Virus record (IMG/VR): IMGVR_UViG_3300046028_002434
Span: 1-24,836 of that record
DNA length: 24,836 nucleotides
Source of the DNA: a virus
Direction: 5' to 3' (one strand)
Shown here: one piece after another, positions 15,226 through 19,726 of the stretch
Layout: each line of letters opens with the position of its first letter
Position numbering within the stretch: position 1 is the first letter of the stretch
Notes under the pieces: model-generated
Told to the model about the DNA's origin: nothing
The model's input: the letters and a program-made list of their open reading frames with translations, nothing else
Database searches by the model: none
Translations under genes and position numbers: made by a program

Positions 15226-16630
15226 AGAAACGATCCTATCAAATTTATTGATTGATGAGGAATACTCGCGTAAGGCTACGCCATTCCTCGATGCTGATTA
15301 CTTTGCCGAAAAGGCAGAAAAGACTTTGCTCATGGAGATCAATGGATTCTTCATGAAGTATAACAAGTTGCCTACGAAAGAAATTATTCGTGTTCAACTT
15401 GCACAGAGAACTGATCTGACTGATACCGATCTCAAGAATGCTATTGAGATCGTTGAGAATTTTACTGATGAGAAACCATCCAGCAGAGAGTGGTTGCTTG
15501 AGCAGACTGAGAAGTTCTGTAAGGAAAAGAGTGTATACAATGCAATCCTTCGTTCCATTAAGATCATTGATGGCAAGGATAAAGAACTGAACAAAGAAGG
15601 TATTCCGAAGATTCTTCAGGATGCCTTGGCTATTTCGTTTGATACTGCAGTTGGTCACTCCTACCTCGAAGATGCTACTGCTCGTTATGAGTTCTATACT
15701 CGTAAGGAAGAAAAGATTGCATTCGATCTGGAGATCCTTAATGATATTACCAAGGGTGGTCTGGCAAAGAAAACCCTGACTCTGTTGGCTGCGCAATCTG
15801 GTGGTGGTAAGAGTCTCGTTATGAGTCACTTCGCTGCTGCTGCTCTGCGCCAGGGTAAGAATGTTCTTTACATTACTCTGGAAATGTCTGAGGAAAGAAT
15901 CGCTGAGCGTATTGATGCAAACCTACTTGGTATTGACATTGATAAAATTGCTGATCTTTCCAAGGAAGAATTCGTCCAGAAGATCTCAACTATCAGTAAA
16001 AAGACTCAGGGTAAGTTGATCGTCAAGGAATACCCAACTGGTTCTGCCCATTCAGGTCACTTCCGTGGTCTGCTTGAAGAGTTGAAGATCAAGAAAGACT
16101 TTAAGCCTGACTTCCTGATTGTGGATTATCTTGGTATCTGTGCTTCCTCGCGTATGAAGATGGGTGGTAGTGTCAATAGTTATTCTTACATCAAAAGCAT
16201 TGCTGAAGAACTTCGTAGTCTGGCAGTTGAATATGATGTTCCATTGATCAGTGCTACTCAGGTCAATCGTAATGGCTTTGATAACTCGGATATTGAACTT
16301 ACAGATACTTCTGAGTCAATGGGTCTGGTCCATACTGCTGATCTGATGCTTGCTTTGATTCGAACTGAAGAACTCGATGAGATAAATCAAATCCTGATCA
16401 AGCAGTTGAAGAATCGTTATGCTGATACTGCTATCAATAAGCGATTCGTCGTTGGTATCAATCGTTCCAGGATGAAGTTGTTTGATCTTGAGAAGTCTGC
16501 CCAGACTTCTATTGCTTCTGGTTCATCCTTTAGTCCGAAGGGTAAGATGAAGAAAGTTGAGGAGCCAGATGTTCCTCTGTATGATCGTTCGAAGCCAAGA
16601 CCCACGGACTTCGGTGGATTCAAATTCTAA
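15206..16630 (+). CDS. 41: Replicative DNA helicase, T4 gp41-like (DnaB family), 474 aa
   Basis: Hexameric 5'-3' helicase that unwinds the fork and carries the primase. The N-terminal helical domain (EETILSNLLIDEEYSRKATP) matches T4 gp41 VEIILSHLIFDQAYFSKVWP. The RecA core has Walker A AAQSGGGKS (about 196-204), NVLYITLEMSEERIAERIDA (T4 NVLYISMEMAEEVCAKRIDA), PDFLIVDYLGICASSRMKM, ISATQVNRNGFDNSDIELTD and the motif-4-like QLKNRYAD. T4 gp41 has 475 aa. Start ATG 15206 has AAGAAAG 6 nt upstream; GTG 15191 in the same frame lacks one. It overlaps the previous gene by 20 nt. Confidence 0.95.
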   Translation: MTNLRIEETILSNLLIDEEYSRKATPFLDADYFAEKAEKTLLMEINGFFMKYNKLPTKEIIRVQLAQRTDLTDTDLKNAIEIVENFTDEKPSSREWLLEQTEKFCKEKSVYNAILRSIKIIDGKDKELNKEGIPKILQDALAISFDTAVGHSYLEDATARYEFYTRKEEKIAFDLEILNDITKGGLAKKTLTLLAAQSGGGKSLVMSHFAAAALRQGKNVLYITLEMSEERIAERIDANLLGIDIDKIADLSKEEFVQKISTISKKTQGKLIVKEYPTGSAHSGHFRGLLEELKIKKDFKPDFLIVDYLGICASSRMKMGGSVNSYSYIKSIAEELRSLAVEYDVPLISATQVNRNGFDNSDIELTDTSESMGLVHTADLMLALIRTEELDEINQILIKQLKNRYADTAINKRFVVGINRSRMKLFDLEKSAQTSIASGSSFSPKGKMKKVEEPDVPLYDRSKPRPTDFGGFKF

Positions 16631-16677
16631 ATATATTTTCAATTTCCTGAAAAAACTCGTGCAATTATACTAAATAG
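16629..16677 (+). repeat. Imperfect repeat copy 1, ending in CTAAATA; candidate late promoter
   Basis: AAATATATTTTCAA, then GAAAAAACTC and CTAAATA (16670-16676), recurs in the same order and spacing at 19727-19777. T4 late promoters are a lone TATAAATA -10 recognised by gp55 and the clamp; CTAAATA may be the equivalent here. A TATACT at 16666-16671 could instead be an ordinary -10. Confidence 0.45.
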
Positions 16678-16773
16678 ATGATGACCAAGAATTTACTAAA
16701 ACCAACGTATAGAAGCGAATTTCTCGCCAGTGATTCAACACGCGAGAATATTGTGAAGGTTAGTTCTACGTAG
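16678..16773 (+). CDS. Possible 31-aa leader ORF
   Basis: ATGATG at 16678 opens a 31-codon frame (MMTKNLLKPTYRSEFLASDS and 11 more) ending at TAG 16771-16773. There is no SD. The frame contains the hairpin TTCTCGC/GCGAGAA (16721-16748), and its stop codon sits inside the GTAGGGT that could compete with the downstream terminator. A leader peptide of an attenuator is possible; chance is not excluded. Confidence 0.25.
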   Translation: MMTKNLLKPTYRSEFLASDSTRENIVKVSST

Positions 16774-16795
16774 GGTGGTTCTGACTCAAAGAAAC

Positions 16796-16817
16796 AAACC
16801 CTACTTCGGTAGGGTTT
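16796..16817 (+). terminator. Rho-independent terminator with TTCG loop, after gp41
   Basis: AAACCCTAC (16796-16804), TTCG, GTAGGGTTT (16809-16817), then TGTCATTTT. A second GTAGGGT at 16770-16776 can pair with ACCCTAC (16798-16804) and would disrupt this hairpin. It insulates the replication genes from the stable-RNA operon. Confidence 0.8.
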
Positions 16818-16831
16818 TGTCATTTTAGGGA

Positions 16832-16860
16832 TTTACTTTTATTCGGGTGTGTGGTATAAT
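16832..16860 (+). promoter_or_regulatory. Stable-RNA operon promoter 1
   Basis: -35 TTTACT (16832-16837), 17 bp, -10 TATAAT (16855-16860), with the full TTTACTTTTATTC block. It lies 82 bp upstream of a second promoter of the same design. Confidence 0.8.
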
Positions 16861-16913
16861 TTATGTATAGGTTGAGTGAGATGAGCGGTTCTGGTTAGTT
16901 TAGTTTGAATCGC

Positions 16914-16942
16914 TTTACTTTTATTCGATTTAGTGGTATAAT
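16914..16942 (+). promoter_or_regulatory. Stable-RNA operon promoter 2
   Basis: -35 TTTACT (16914-16919), 17 bp, -10 TATAAT (16937-16942), with the TTTACTTTTATTC block. The expected start near 16949 places the boxA about 24 nt into the transcript. Confidence 0.8.
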
Positions 16943-16972
16943 TCTTTATCGGTTGGTTGTTGAACTTGCCGC

Positions 16973-16985
16973 TGCTCTTTAATAA
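16973..16985 (+). promoter_or_regulatory. boxA-like antitermination site
   Basis: TGCTCTTTAATAA differs by one base from the E. coli rRNA leader boxA TGCTCTTTAACAA, and the following TTTGTCTG also resembles the rrn leader. boxA RNA binds NusB/NusE (S10) and prevents Rho-dependent termination of untranslated RNA. Its place just after promoter 2 and before a long non-coding operon fits this role. Confidence 0.7.
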
Positions 16986-17000
16986 TTTGTCTGTAATCTA

Positions 17001-17030
17001 TATGGATCCAGGGTTCGCTCTGGTGCCATA
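17001..17030 (+). other. Leader hairpin before the first compact RNA
   Basis: TATGG (17001-17005) and CCATA (17026-17030) with inner CCAG (17008-17011)/CTGG (17020-17023) form a hairpin. Its 3' arm is also the 5' end of the long stem of the next RNA, so the two folds exclude each other. Confidence 0.45.
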
Positions 17031-17169
17031 TTGAAATGCATTCGTTGATCGGTGAGCCAGGACATCGGCAGATCCGCAAATGTCAAATGCGTTGTACGCA
17101 TTCCGGACTGCACCATAGAGTGCAGTTATCGGGTAAGACGGTTAAATTCCGTAGTGCATTTCAATATGG
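17026..17169 (+). ncRNA. Compact RNA element E1, closed by a 15-bp stem (144 nt)
   Basis: CCATATTGAAATGCA (17026-17040) pairs perfectly with its complement at 17155-17169. Inside are AATGCG/CGCATT (17086-17102), ACTGCAC/GTGCAGT (17107-17126) and ACGG-TTAAATT-CCGT (17138-17152, a 7-nt loop recalling a T-arm), and a weaker GATC/GATC plus GCC/GGC arm near 17047-17074. This is a multi-branched fold. No SD-led reading frame fits it. T4 also encodes two stable RNAs of unknown role (C and D) within its tRNA cluster; no sequence identity to them is claimed. Confidence 0.65.
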
Positions 17170-17226
17170 TGAAGGTCCCGAGTTGAGAGAGCCCTGGACG
17201 ATCCGCGGATGGGCAGCGGCACCATA
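17165..17226 (+). other. Structured spacer between E1 and E2
   Basis: TATGGTG (17165-17171) can pair with CACCATA (17220-17226), enclosing an inner hairpin built from ATCC-GC-GGAT with GCCC/GGGC. The outer pairs use bases of the E1 closing stem, so this is an alternative fold to E1. Confidence 0.4.
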
Positions 17227-17314
17227 CCATATTGAAATGCATTAGAAAACATAGATGCCTGTGGGTGAGAATCCTAGGCTGGGGTGGGATATCCTGTAGT
17301 GCATTTCAATATGG
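17227..17314 (+). ncRNA. Compact RNA element E2, same closing stem as E1 (88 nt)
   Basis: The identical 15-nt arm CCATATTGAAATGCA (17227-17241) pairs with its complement at 17300-17314. The 58-nt interior is unlike E1 apart from the bases next to the stem and is G-rich, with a GCCT/AGGC hairpin. The 3' arms of E1 and E2 with their flanks are a perfect direct repeat (17151-17171 and 17296-17316). Confidence 0.65.
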
Positions 17315-17318
17315 TGAG

Positions 17319-17400
17319 ATCATAGTGAAGCATAGCACTTCACTGATAAGGAAGTCTGGTCGGCTGTATTCAACTGGCTAGTGCTATGCTTCACTATGAT
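17319..17400 (+). ncRNA. Compact RNA element E3, closed by a perfect 21-bp stem (82 nt)
   Basis: The arm 17319-17339 (starting ATCATAGTGAAG) is perfectly complementary to 17380-17400, around a 40-nt loop containing GATAAGGAAGTC. E3 lies 4 nt after E2 and 4 nt before tRNA-Glu. A 21-bp uninterrupted duplex is a good RNase III substrate. Confidence 0.65.
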
Positions 17401-17404
17401 ATTT

Positions 17405-17479
17405 GCTCGGTTCGTCTATCGGTTAGGACGCTAGGTTTTCATCCTGGTAAGAGGAGTTCGATTCTCCTACCGAGTACCA
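17405..17479 (+). tRNA. tRNA-Glu (TTC)
   Basis: Acceptor GCTCGGT/ACCGAGT (G1-T72 wobble), anticodon loop TTTTCAT with anticodon TTC, T-arm GGAG-TTCGATT-CTCC, encoded CCA. Its 3' end TACCA (17475-17479) is also the first part of the closing stem of the next RNA element. Confidence 0.9.
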
Positions 17480-17563
17480 TAATAAGTGTGTGATAAGACG
17501 GTGCGTGATTGCCAGTATCGTAACTTCGAGAGCTCGTCGGTCGAGGGCACACTTATTATGGTA
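17475..17563 (+). ncRNA. Compact RNA element E4, closed by a perfect 16-bp stem (89 nt)
   Basis: TACCATAATAAGTGTG (17475-17490) pairs perfectly with 17548-17563. The interior has CTTCGA/TCGAGG-type and CGAG/CTCG pairs and a TAAGACGGT also found in E1 (17134-17142). It fills the gap between tRNA-Glu and tRNA-Lys, sharing 5 nt with the former and ending 4 nt before the latter. Confidence 0.6.
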
Positions 17564-17567
17564 GAAT

Positions 17568-17643
17568 GGGTTGTTAGCTCAGTTGGTAGAGCAGCGGACT
17601 TTTAATCCGTAGGTCGTGGGTTCGAGTCCCGCACGACCCACCA
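17568..17643 (+). tRNA. tRNA-Lys (TTT)
   Basis: Acceptor GGGTTGT/ACGACCC, anticodon loop CTTTTAA (TTT), T-arm GTGGG-TTCGAGT-CCCGC, discriminator A and encoded CCA. Normal cloverleaf; reads AAA/AAG. Confidence 0.95.
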
Positions 17644-17652
17644 AAGAATAAT

Positions 17653-17729
17653 GCGGGAGTGGCGAAATTGGTATACGCAGCGGTCTTAGAAGCCGTAAGC
17701 TGAGAGTTCGAGTCTCTCCTTCCGCACCA
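17653..17729 (+). tRNA. tRNA-Leu (TAG) with a short variable loop
   Basis: Acceptor GCGGGAG/CTTCCGC, anticodon loop CTTAGAA (TAG), T-arm GAGAG-TTCGAGT-CTCTC, A73, CCA. The variable region is only 5 nt (AAGCT), while bacterial tRNA-Leu normally has a long class II arm. Reads CTA. Confidence 0.88.
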
Positions 17730-17735
17730 AGTTAT

Positions 17736-17822
17736 GGGTATCGAGCAGCATTGGTGACTGCAGCAGACTGTAAATCTGTAGCCCTTCGGGGCAACGGGGT
17801 TCGATTCCCTGGATACCCACCA
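17736..17822 (+). tRNA. tRNA-Tyr (GTA)
   Basis: Acceptor GGGTATC/GATACCC, anticodon loop CTGTAAA (GTA), long variable arm with GCCC-TTCG-GGGC, encoded CCA. Class II as expected for bacterial tRNA-Tyr; the D-arm (GCA/TGC) is short. Confidence 0.93.
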
Positions 17823-17830
17823 AGATCAAT

Positions 17831-17906
17831 TCCTCAATAGCTCAGTCGGTAGAGCAAGGCACTGTTAATGCCTGGGTCGGAGGTTCAAGTCCTTCTTGGG
17901 GAGCCA
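17831..17906 (+). tRNA. tRNA-Asn (GTT)
   Basis: Acceptor TCCTCAA/TTGGGGA, anticodon loop CTGTTAA (GTT), T-loop TTCAAGT, discriminator G and CCA. Normal cloverleaf. Confidence 0.95.
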
Positions 17907-17913
17907 CAATAAT

Positions 17914-17990
17914 GCGGGTGTAGCCGAATTGGTATAGGCAATGGACTTAAAATTCATAATCTGAGGGTTCGAGTCCCTCCACCCGCACCA
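17914..17990 (+). tRNA. tRNA-Leu (TAA) with a short variable loop
   Basis: Acceptor GCGGGTG/CACCCGC, anticodon loop CTTAAAA (TAA), T-arm GAGGG-TTCGAGT-CCCTC, A73, CCA. As in the other tRNA-Leu here, the variable loop is 5 nt (AATCT). Reads TTA. Confidence 0.88.
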
Positions 17991-17994
17991 AGTT

Positions 17995-18074
17995 TTAGGT
18001 GATGACCCAAGCGTAAAGTTCCGGAACTGAGAAGCTAAGAAGCGTAAGTGTACAGCTGGTTTCGTACCACCTAA
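17995..18074 (+). ncRNA. Structured RNA element E5 (80 nt) between tRNAs
   Basis: TTAGGTG (17995-18001) pairs with CACCTAA (18068-18074); inside are GTTCCGGAAC and GTAC/GTAC pairings. Spacers of 4 nt to tRNA-Leu and 3 nt to tRNA-Arg match the pattern of E2-E4. It has tRNA length but no anticodon arm, T-loop or CCA that I can find. Confidence 0.45.
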
Positions 18075-18077
18075 TTT

Positions 18078-18154
18078 GCGACCGTAGCTCAGATGGATAG
18101 AGCAGCGGATTTCTACTCCGTAGGTCAGCGGTTCGAATCCGTTCGGTCGCACCA
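18078..18154 (+). tRNA. tRNA-Arg (TCT)
   Basis: Acceptor GCGACCG/CGGTCGC, anticodon loop TTTCTAC (TCT), T-loop TTCGAAT, A73 and CCA. Reads AGA, a rare codon in many GC-richer proteobacteria. Confidence 0.95.
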
Positions 18155-18164
18155 GATTTTTAAG

Positions 18165-18268
18165 ACACGGATACGTAGCACCTCCCTTTCACGGAGATGT
18201 ATGCTCGTGGCAATTCTATGTAATTCCGTGACTGACAGGAAAGAACCCATATACTGTCAACTTATTTT
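18165..18268 (+). other. Structured spacer (E6) between tRNA-Arg and tRNA-Asp
   Basis: CACGGA (18166-18171) and TCCGTG (18225-18230) can close a domain containing CTCC-CTTTCAC-GGAG, a 7-nt loop that recalls an anticodon arm. GACAG/CTGTC follows before the next tRNA. There is no CCA and no T-arm, so it may be a degenerate tRNA or another small RNA. No convincing coding frame. Confidence 0.3.
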
Positions 18269-18343
18269 GGATCTAAAGTGTTCATGGACGCACACCTCTC
18301 TGTCTAAGAGGAAGAAGGAGATCGTTACTCCTTAGATCCGCCA
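18269..18343 (+). tRNA. tRNA-Asp (GTC) with atypical T-loop
   Basis: Acceptor GGATCTA/TAGATCC, D-arm GTGT/GCAC with GG in the loop, anticodon arm CCTCT-CTGTCTA-AGAGG (GTC), T-arm AGGAG-ATCGTTA-CTCCT, discriminator G (the Asp identity base) and CCA. The T-loop lacks the usual TTC start: T54/A58 are replaced by A54/T58. Confidence 0.8.
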
Positions 18344-18357
18344 GAAAGACGTTAAAT

Positions 18358-18431
18358 ACCAATGTAGTTCAAAGGTAGAACAATCGGCTGATAACCGATA
18401 AACAAAGGATCGTTACCTTTCATTGGTACCA
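18358..18431 (+). tRNA. tRNA-Ile (GAT) with atypical T-loop
   Basis: Acceptor ACCAATG/CATTGGT, D-stem GTTC/GAAC, anticodon arm ATCGG-CTGATAA-CCGAT (GAT), T-arm AAAGG-ATCGTTA-CCTTT, A73, CCA. The T-loop ATCGTTA is the same unusual one as in the preceding tRNA-Asp. Confidence 0.85.
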
Positions 18432-18446
18432 TTAACGGAGAACAAG

Positions 18447-18683
18447 ATGGCAAGAGGATACGTTATTCAGGTCCTAGTAGCAGTAGATCAACTAGCCAAT
18501 TCTTTATTGGGTGGCTGGGCTGATGAGACTCTGTCTAGTCGTTCATATAGATTACATGACAAGAAAGTATGGTTCATTGCTGAGAAGGTGATCAATGCTC
18601 TGTTCTTCTTACAGAAAGATCATTGTCGTATGGCATATGAAGCAGAATTAAATAGGAAGCAGACATTTAGTCTGCCTAAGTAA
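18447..18683 (+). CDS. Conserved small phage protein (LGGWADETLSSR motif), 78 aa
   Basis: ATG 18447 has GGAG (18437-18440) 6 nt upstream; an in-frame TTG at 18423 lies inside tRNA-Ile and is rejected. The pattern LVAVDQLANSLLGGWADETL then SSRSYRL, FIAEKVINALFF and DHCRMAYEAELNRKQ is familiar from many phages and prophages, where it is annotated as hypothetical. The first 25 residues are hydrophobic but broken by charges, so membrane contact is uncertain. It stands inside the tRNA array and follows the tRNA-Ile CCA by 15 nt. Function unknown. Confidence 0.8.
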   Translation: MARGYVIQVLVAVDQLANSLLGGWADETLSSRSYRLHDKKVWFIAEKVINALFFLQKDHCRMAYEAELNRKQTFSLPK

Positions 18684-18688
18684 ACAAT

Positions 18689-18762
18689 GGGCTTGTAGTA
18701 TAATGGGATTACGGCAGCTTTGCAAGCTGTTTATGGGAGTTCGATTCTCCCCAGGTCCACCA
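18689..18762 (+). tRNA. tRNA-Ala (TGC)
   Basis: Acceptor GGGCTTG/CAGGTCC (two wobbles), anticodon arm GCAGC-TTTGCAA-GCTGT (TGC), T-arm GGGAG-TTCGATT-CTCCC, A73, CCA. Starts 5 nt after the preceding stop codon. Confidence 0.92.
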
Positions 18763-18778
18763 AAATTAAAGGATGTAT

Positions 18779-18952
18779 ATGCAAAAGAAATGGTATTTTT
18801 CAAAGACAGTCTGGATCAATATTTTTGCCATGGCTTCGATTTATTTGCAGATGGAGTTCGGATTTCTGTTTAGCCCAGAACTCCAGACAGCTGCTTTGTC
18901 TTTGATCAATCTCTGGTTGCGTAAAGCGACGAAGGAAGAAATCGTCTGGTAA
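18779..18952 (+). CDS. Small holin-like membrane protein, 57 aa
   Basis: ATG 18779 follows AAAGGAT; TAA is at 18950-18952, 7 nt before tRNA-Thr. The sequence starts MQKKWYFSKTVWINIFAMAS, with one hydrophobic helix (about 11-32), and ends with an amphipathic helix PELQTAALSLINLWLRKATK. The WYxSKTxWxN start with a PE..A...INL.LR end is a common phage membrane-protein pattern, sometimes annotated as holin or holin-like. A role in lysis is therefore possible but not shown. It is another coding island in the tRNA array. Confidence 0.75.
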   Translation: MQKKWYFSKTVWINIFAMASIYLQMEFGFLFSPELQTAALSLINLWLRKATKEEIVW

Positions 18953-18959
18953 AGTATTC

Positions 18960-19033
18960 GCCCCTATAGTTAAGTGGTATAACGATTGCCTTGTAAGCAT
19001 TAATTCCAAGTTCGATTCCTGGTGGGGGCACCA
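18960..19033 (+). tRNA. tRNA-Thr (TGT)
   Basis: Acceptor GCCCCTA/TGGGGGC, anticodon loop CTTGTAA (TGT), T-loop TTCGATT, A73, CCA. The anticodon and T stems each carry one mismatch, so it is slightly degenerate. Reads ACA. Confidence 0.87.
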
Positions 19034-19040
19034 AAACGTA

Positions 19041-19118
<78 letters not shown>

Positions 19119-19132
19119 TTAAATATAATTTT

Positions 19133-19209
19133 CGGAGTGTAGCACAGCCTGGTAGTGCGCTTGCTTTGGGAGCAAGAGGTCCAAGGTTCGAATCCTTGTA
19201 CTCCGACCA
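19133..19209 (+). tRNA. tRNA-Pro (TGG)
   Basis: Acceptor CGGAGTG/TACTCCG, anticodon arm CTTGC-TTTGGGA-GCAAG (TGG), T-arm CAAGG-TTCGAAT-CCTTG, A73, CCA. Normal; reads CCA. Confidence 0.95.
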
Positions 19210-19226
19210 ATAACTAAGAGGTGAAT

Positions 19227-19397
19227 ATGGGTGATGGTGGTAAAGGGTCTGCGCCAAGACCATTTAGTGTTAGTAACGTAGACTATGCTGCTCGTTGGGA
19301 TATGATCTTCGGTAAAGACCAAAAAGAGAATAAACCAAAACAGGAATCCATCACCGAATCAGAAAAGGAAAAGGAAAAGAAACCTGTTTCTCCTTAG
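19227..19397 (+). CDS. Small conserved phage protein (GDGGKGSAPRP...WDMIFGK), 56 aa, overlapping tRNA-Trp
   Basis: ATG 19227 follows AAGAGGTG. The N-terminus MGDGGKGSAPRPFSV and WDMIFGKDQKE match a widespread short phage protein type (MGKG..RRP..y..nWe.IFGK). A charged low-complexity tail EKEKEKKPVSP ends at TAG 19395-19397. The last ten bases of the gene are the 5' end of tRNA-Trp (19388), so the C-terminus is read out of tRNA sequence. Function unknown. Confidence 0.75.
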   Translation: MGDGGKGSAPRPFSVSNVDYAARWDMIFGKDQKENKPKQESITESEKEKEKKPVSP

Positions 19398-19461
19398 TGT
19401 AACGGCAGCATACGGGTCTCCAAAACCCTTGGTCGCGGTTCGAATCCGTGAGGGGAAGCCA
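19388..19461 (+). tRNA. tRNA-Trp (CCA), 5' end inside a coding sequence
   Basis: Acceptor TTCTCCT/AGGGGAA (wobbles), anticodon arm GGGT-CTCCAAA-ACCC (CCA), T-loop TTCGAAT, discriminator G as in bacterial tRNA-Trp, CCA. Overlaps the 56-aa gene by 10 nt. Confidence 0.92.
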
Positions 19462-19470
19462 AAATATAAT

Positions 19471-19545
19471 GCGGGTGTAACTCAGTGGTAGAGTGTCAGC
19501 CTTCCAAGCTGTTCGTCGCAGGTTCGACCCCTGTCACCCGCTCCA
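19471..19545 (+). tRNA. tRNA-Gly (TCC)
   Basis: Acceptor GCGGGTG/CACCCGC, anticodon arm CAGC-CTTCCAA-GCTG (TCC), T-arm CAGG-TTCGACC-CCTG, discriminator T (usual for bacterial tRNA-Gly), CCA. Reads GGA/GGG. Confidence 0.95.
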
Positions 19546-19552
19546 GAATAAT

Positions 19553-19627
19553 GCCTTGTTAGCTCAGTGGTAGAGCGGCTCCTTTACACGGAGCGGGTCG
19601 GCGGTTCGAACCCGTCACAAGGTACCA
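19553..19627 (+). tRNA. tRNA-Val (TAC)
   Basis: Acceptor GCCTTGT/ACAAGGT, anticodon arm GCTCC-TTTACAC-GGAGC (TAC), T-loop TTCGAAC, A73, CCA. Last tRNA of the array. Confidence 0.95.
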
Positions 19628-19691
19628 GAATTTCACTAGGCTTCCTAGTTACTGTGATCCGCAGGATTAAGTGAGTATATTACTCAAGGAT

Positions 19692-19724
19692 GGTTCTAGT
19701 CTTACCTTAACTAGACCTTTATTA
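19692..19724 (+). terminator. Terminator of the stable-RNA operon
   Basis: TCTAGT (19695-19700) pairs with ACTAGA (19710-19715), extended by GG/CC across a one-base bulge, followed by TTTATTAT. Two further small hairpins precede it (CTAGG-CTT-CCTAG at 19636-19648; GAGTA-TAT-TACTC near 19673-19685). Confidence 0.6.
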
Positions 19725-19726
19725 TG

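Noticed and set aside
17036-17245. 69-codon open frame over E1 and E2
   Set aside because: It has no SD and runs through perfect inverted repeats; the product is Arg/His/Gly-rich with no pattern. RNA structure explains the sequence better.
18093-18335. Open frames on both strands across the tRNA-Arg to tRNA-Asp region
   Set aside because: They run through tRNA genes; the minus-strand product at 17865-18152 is a typical translated-tRNA artefact.
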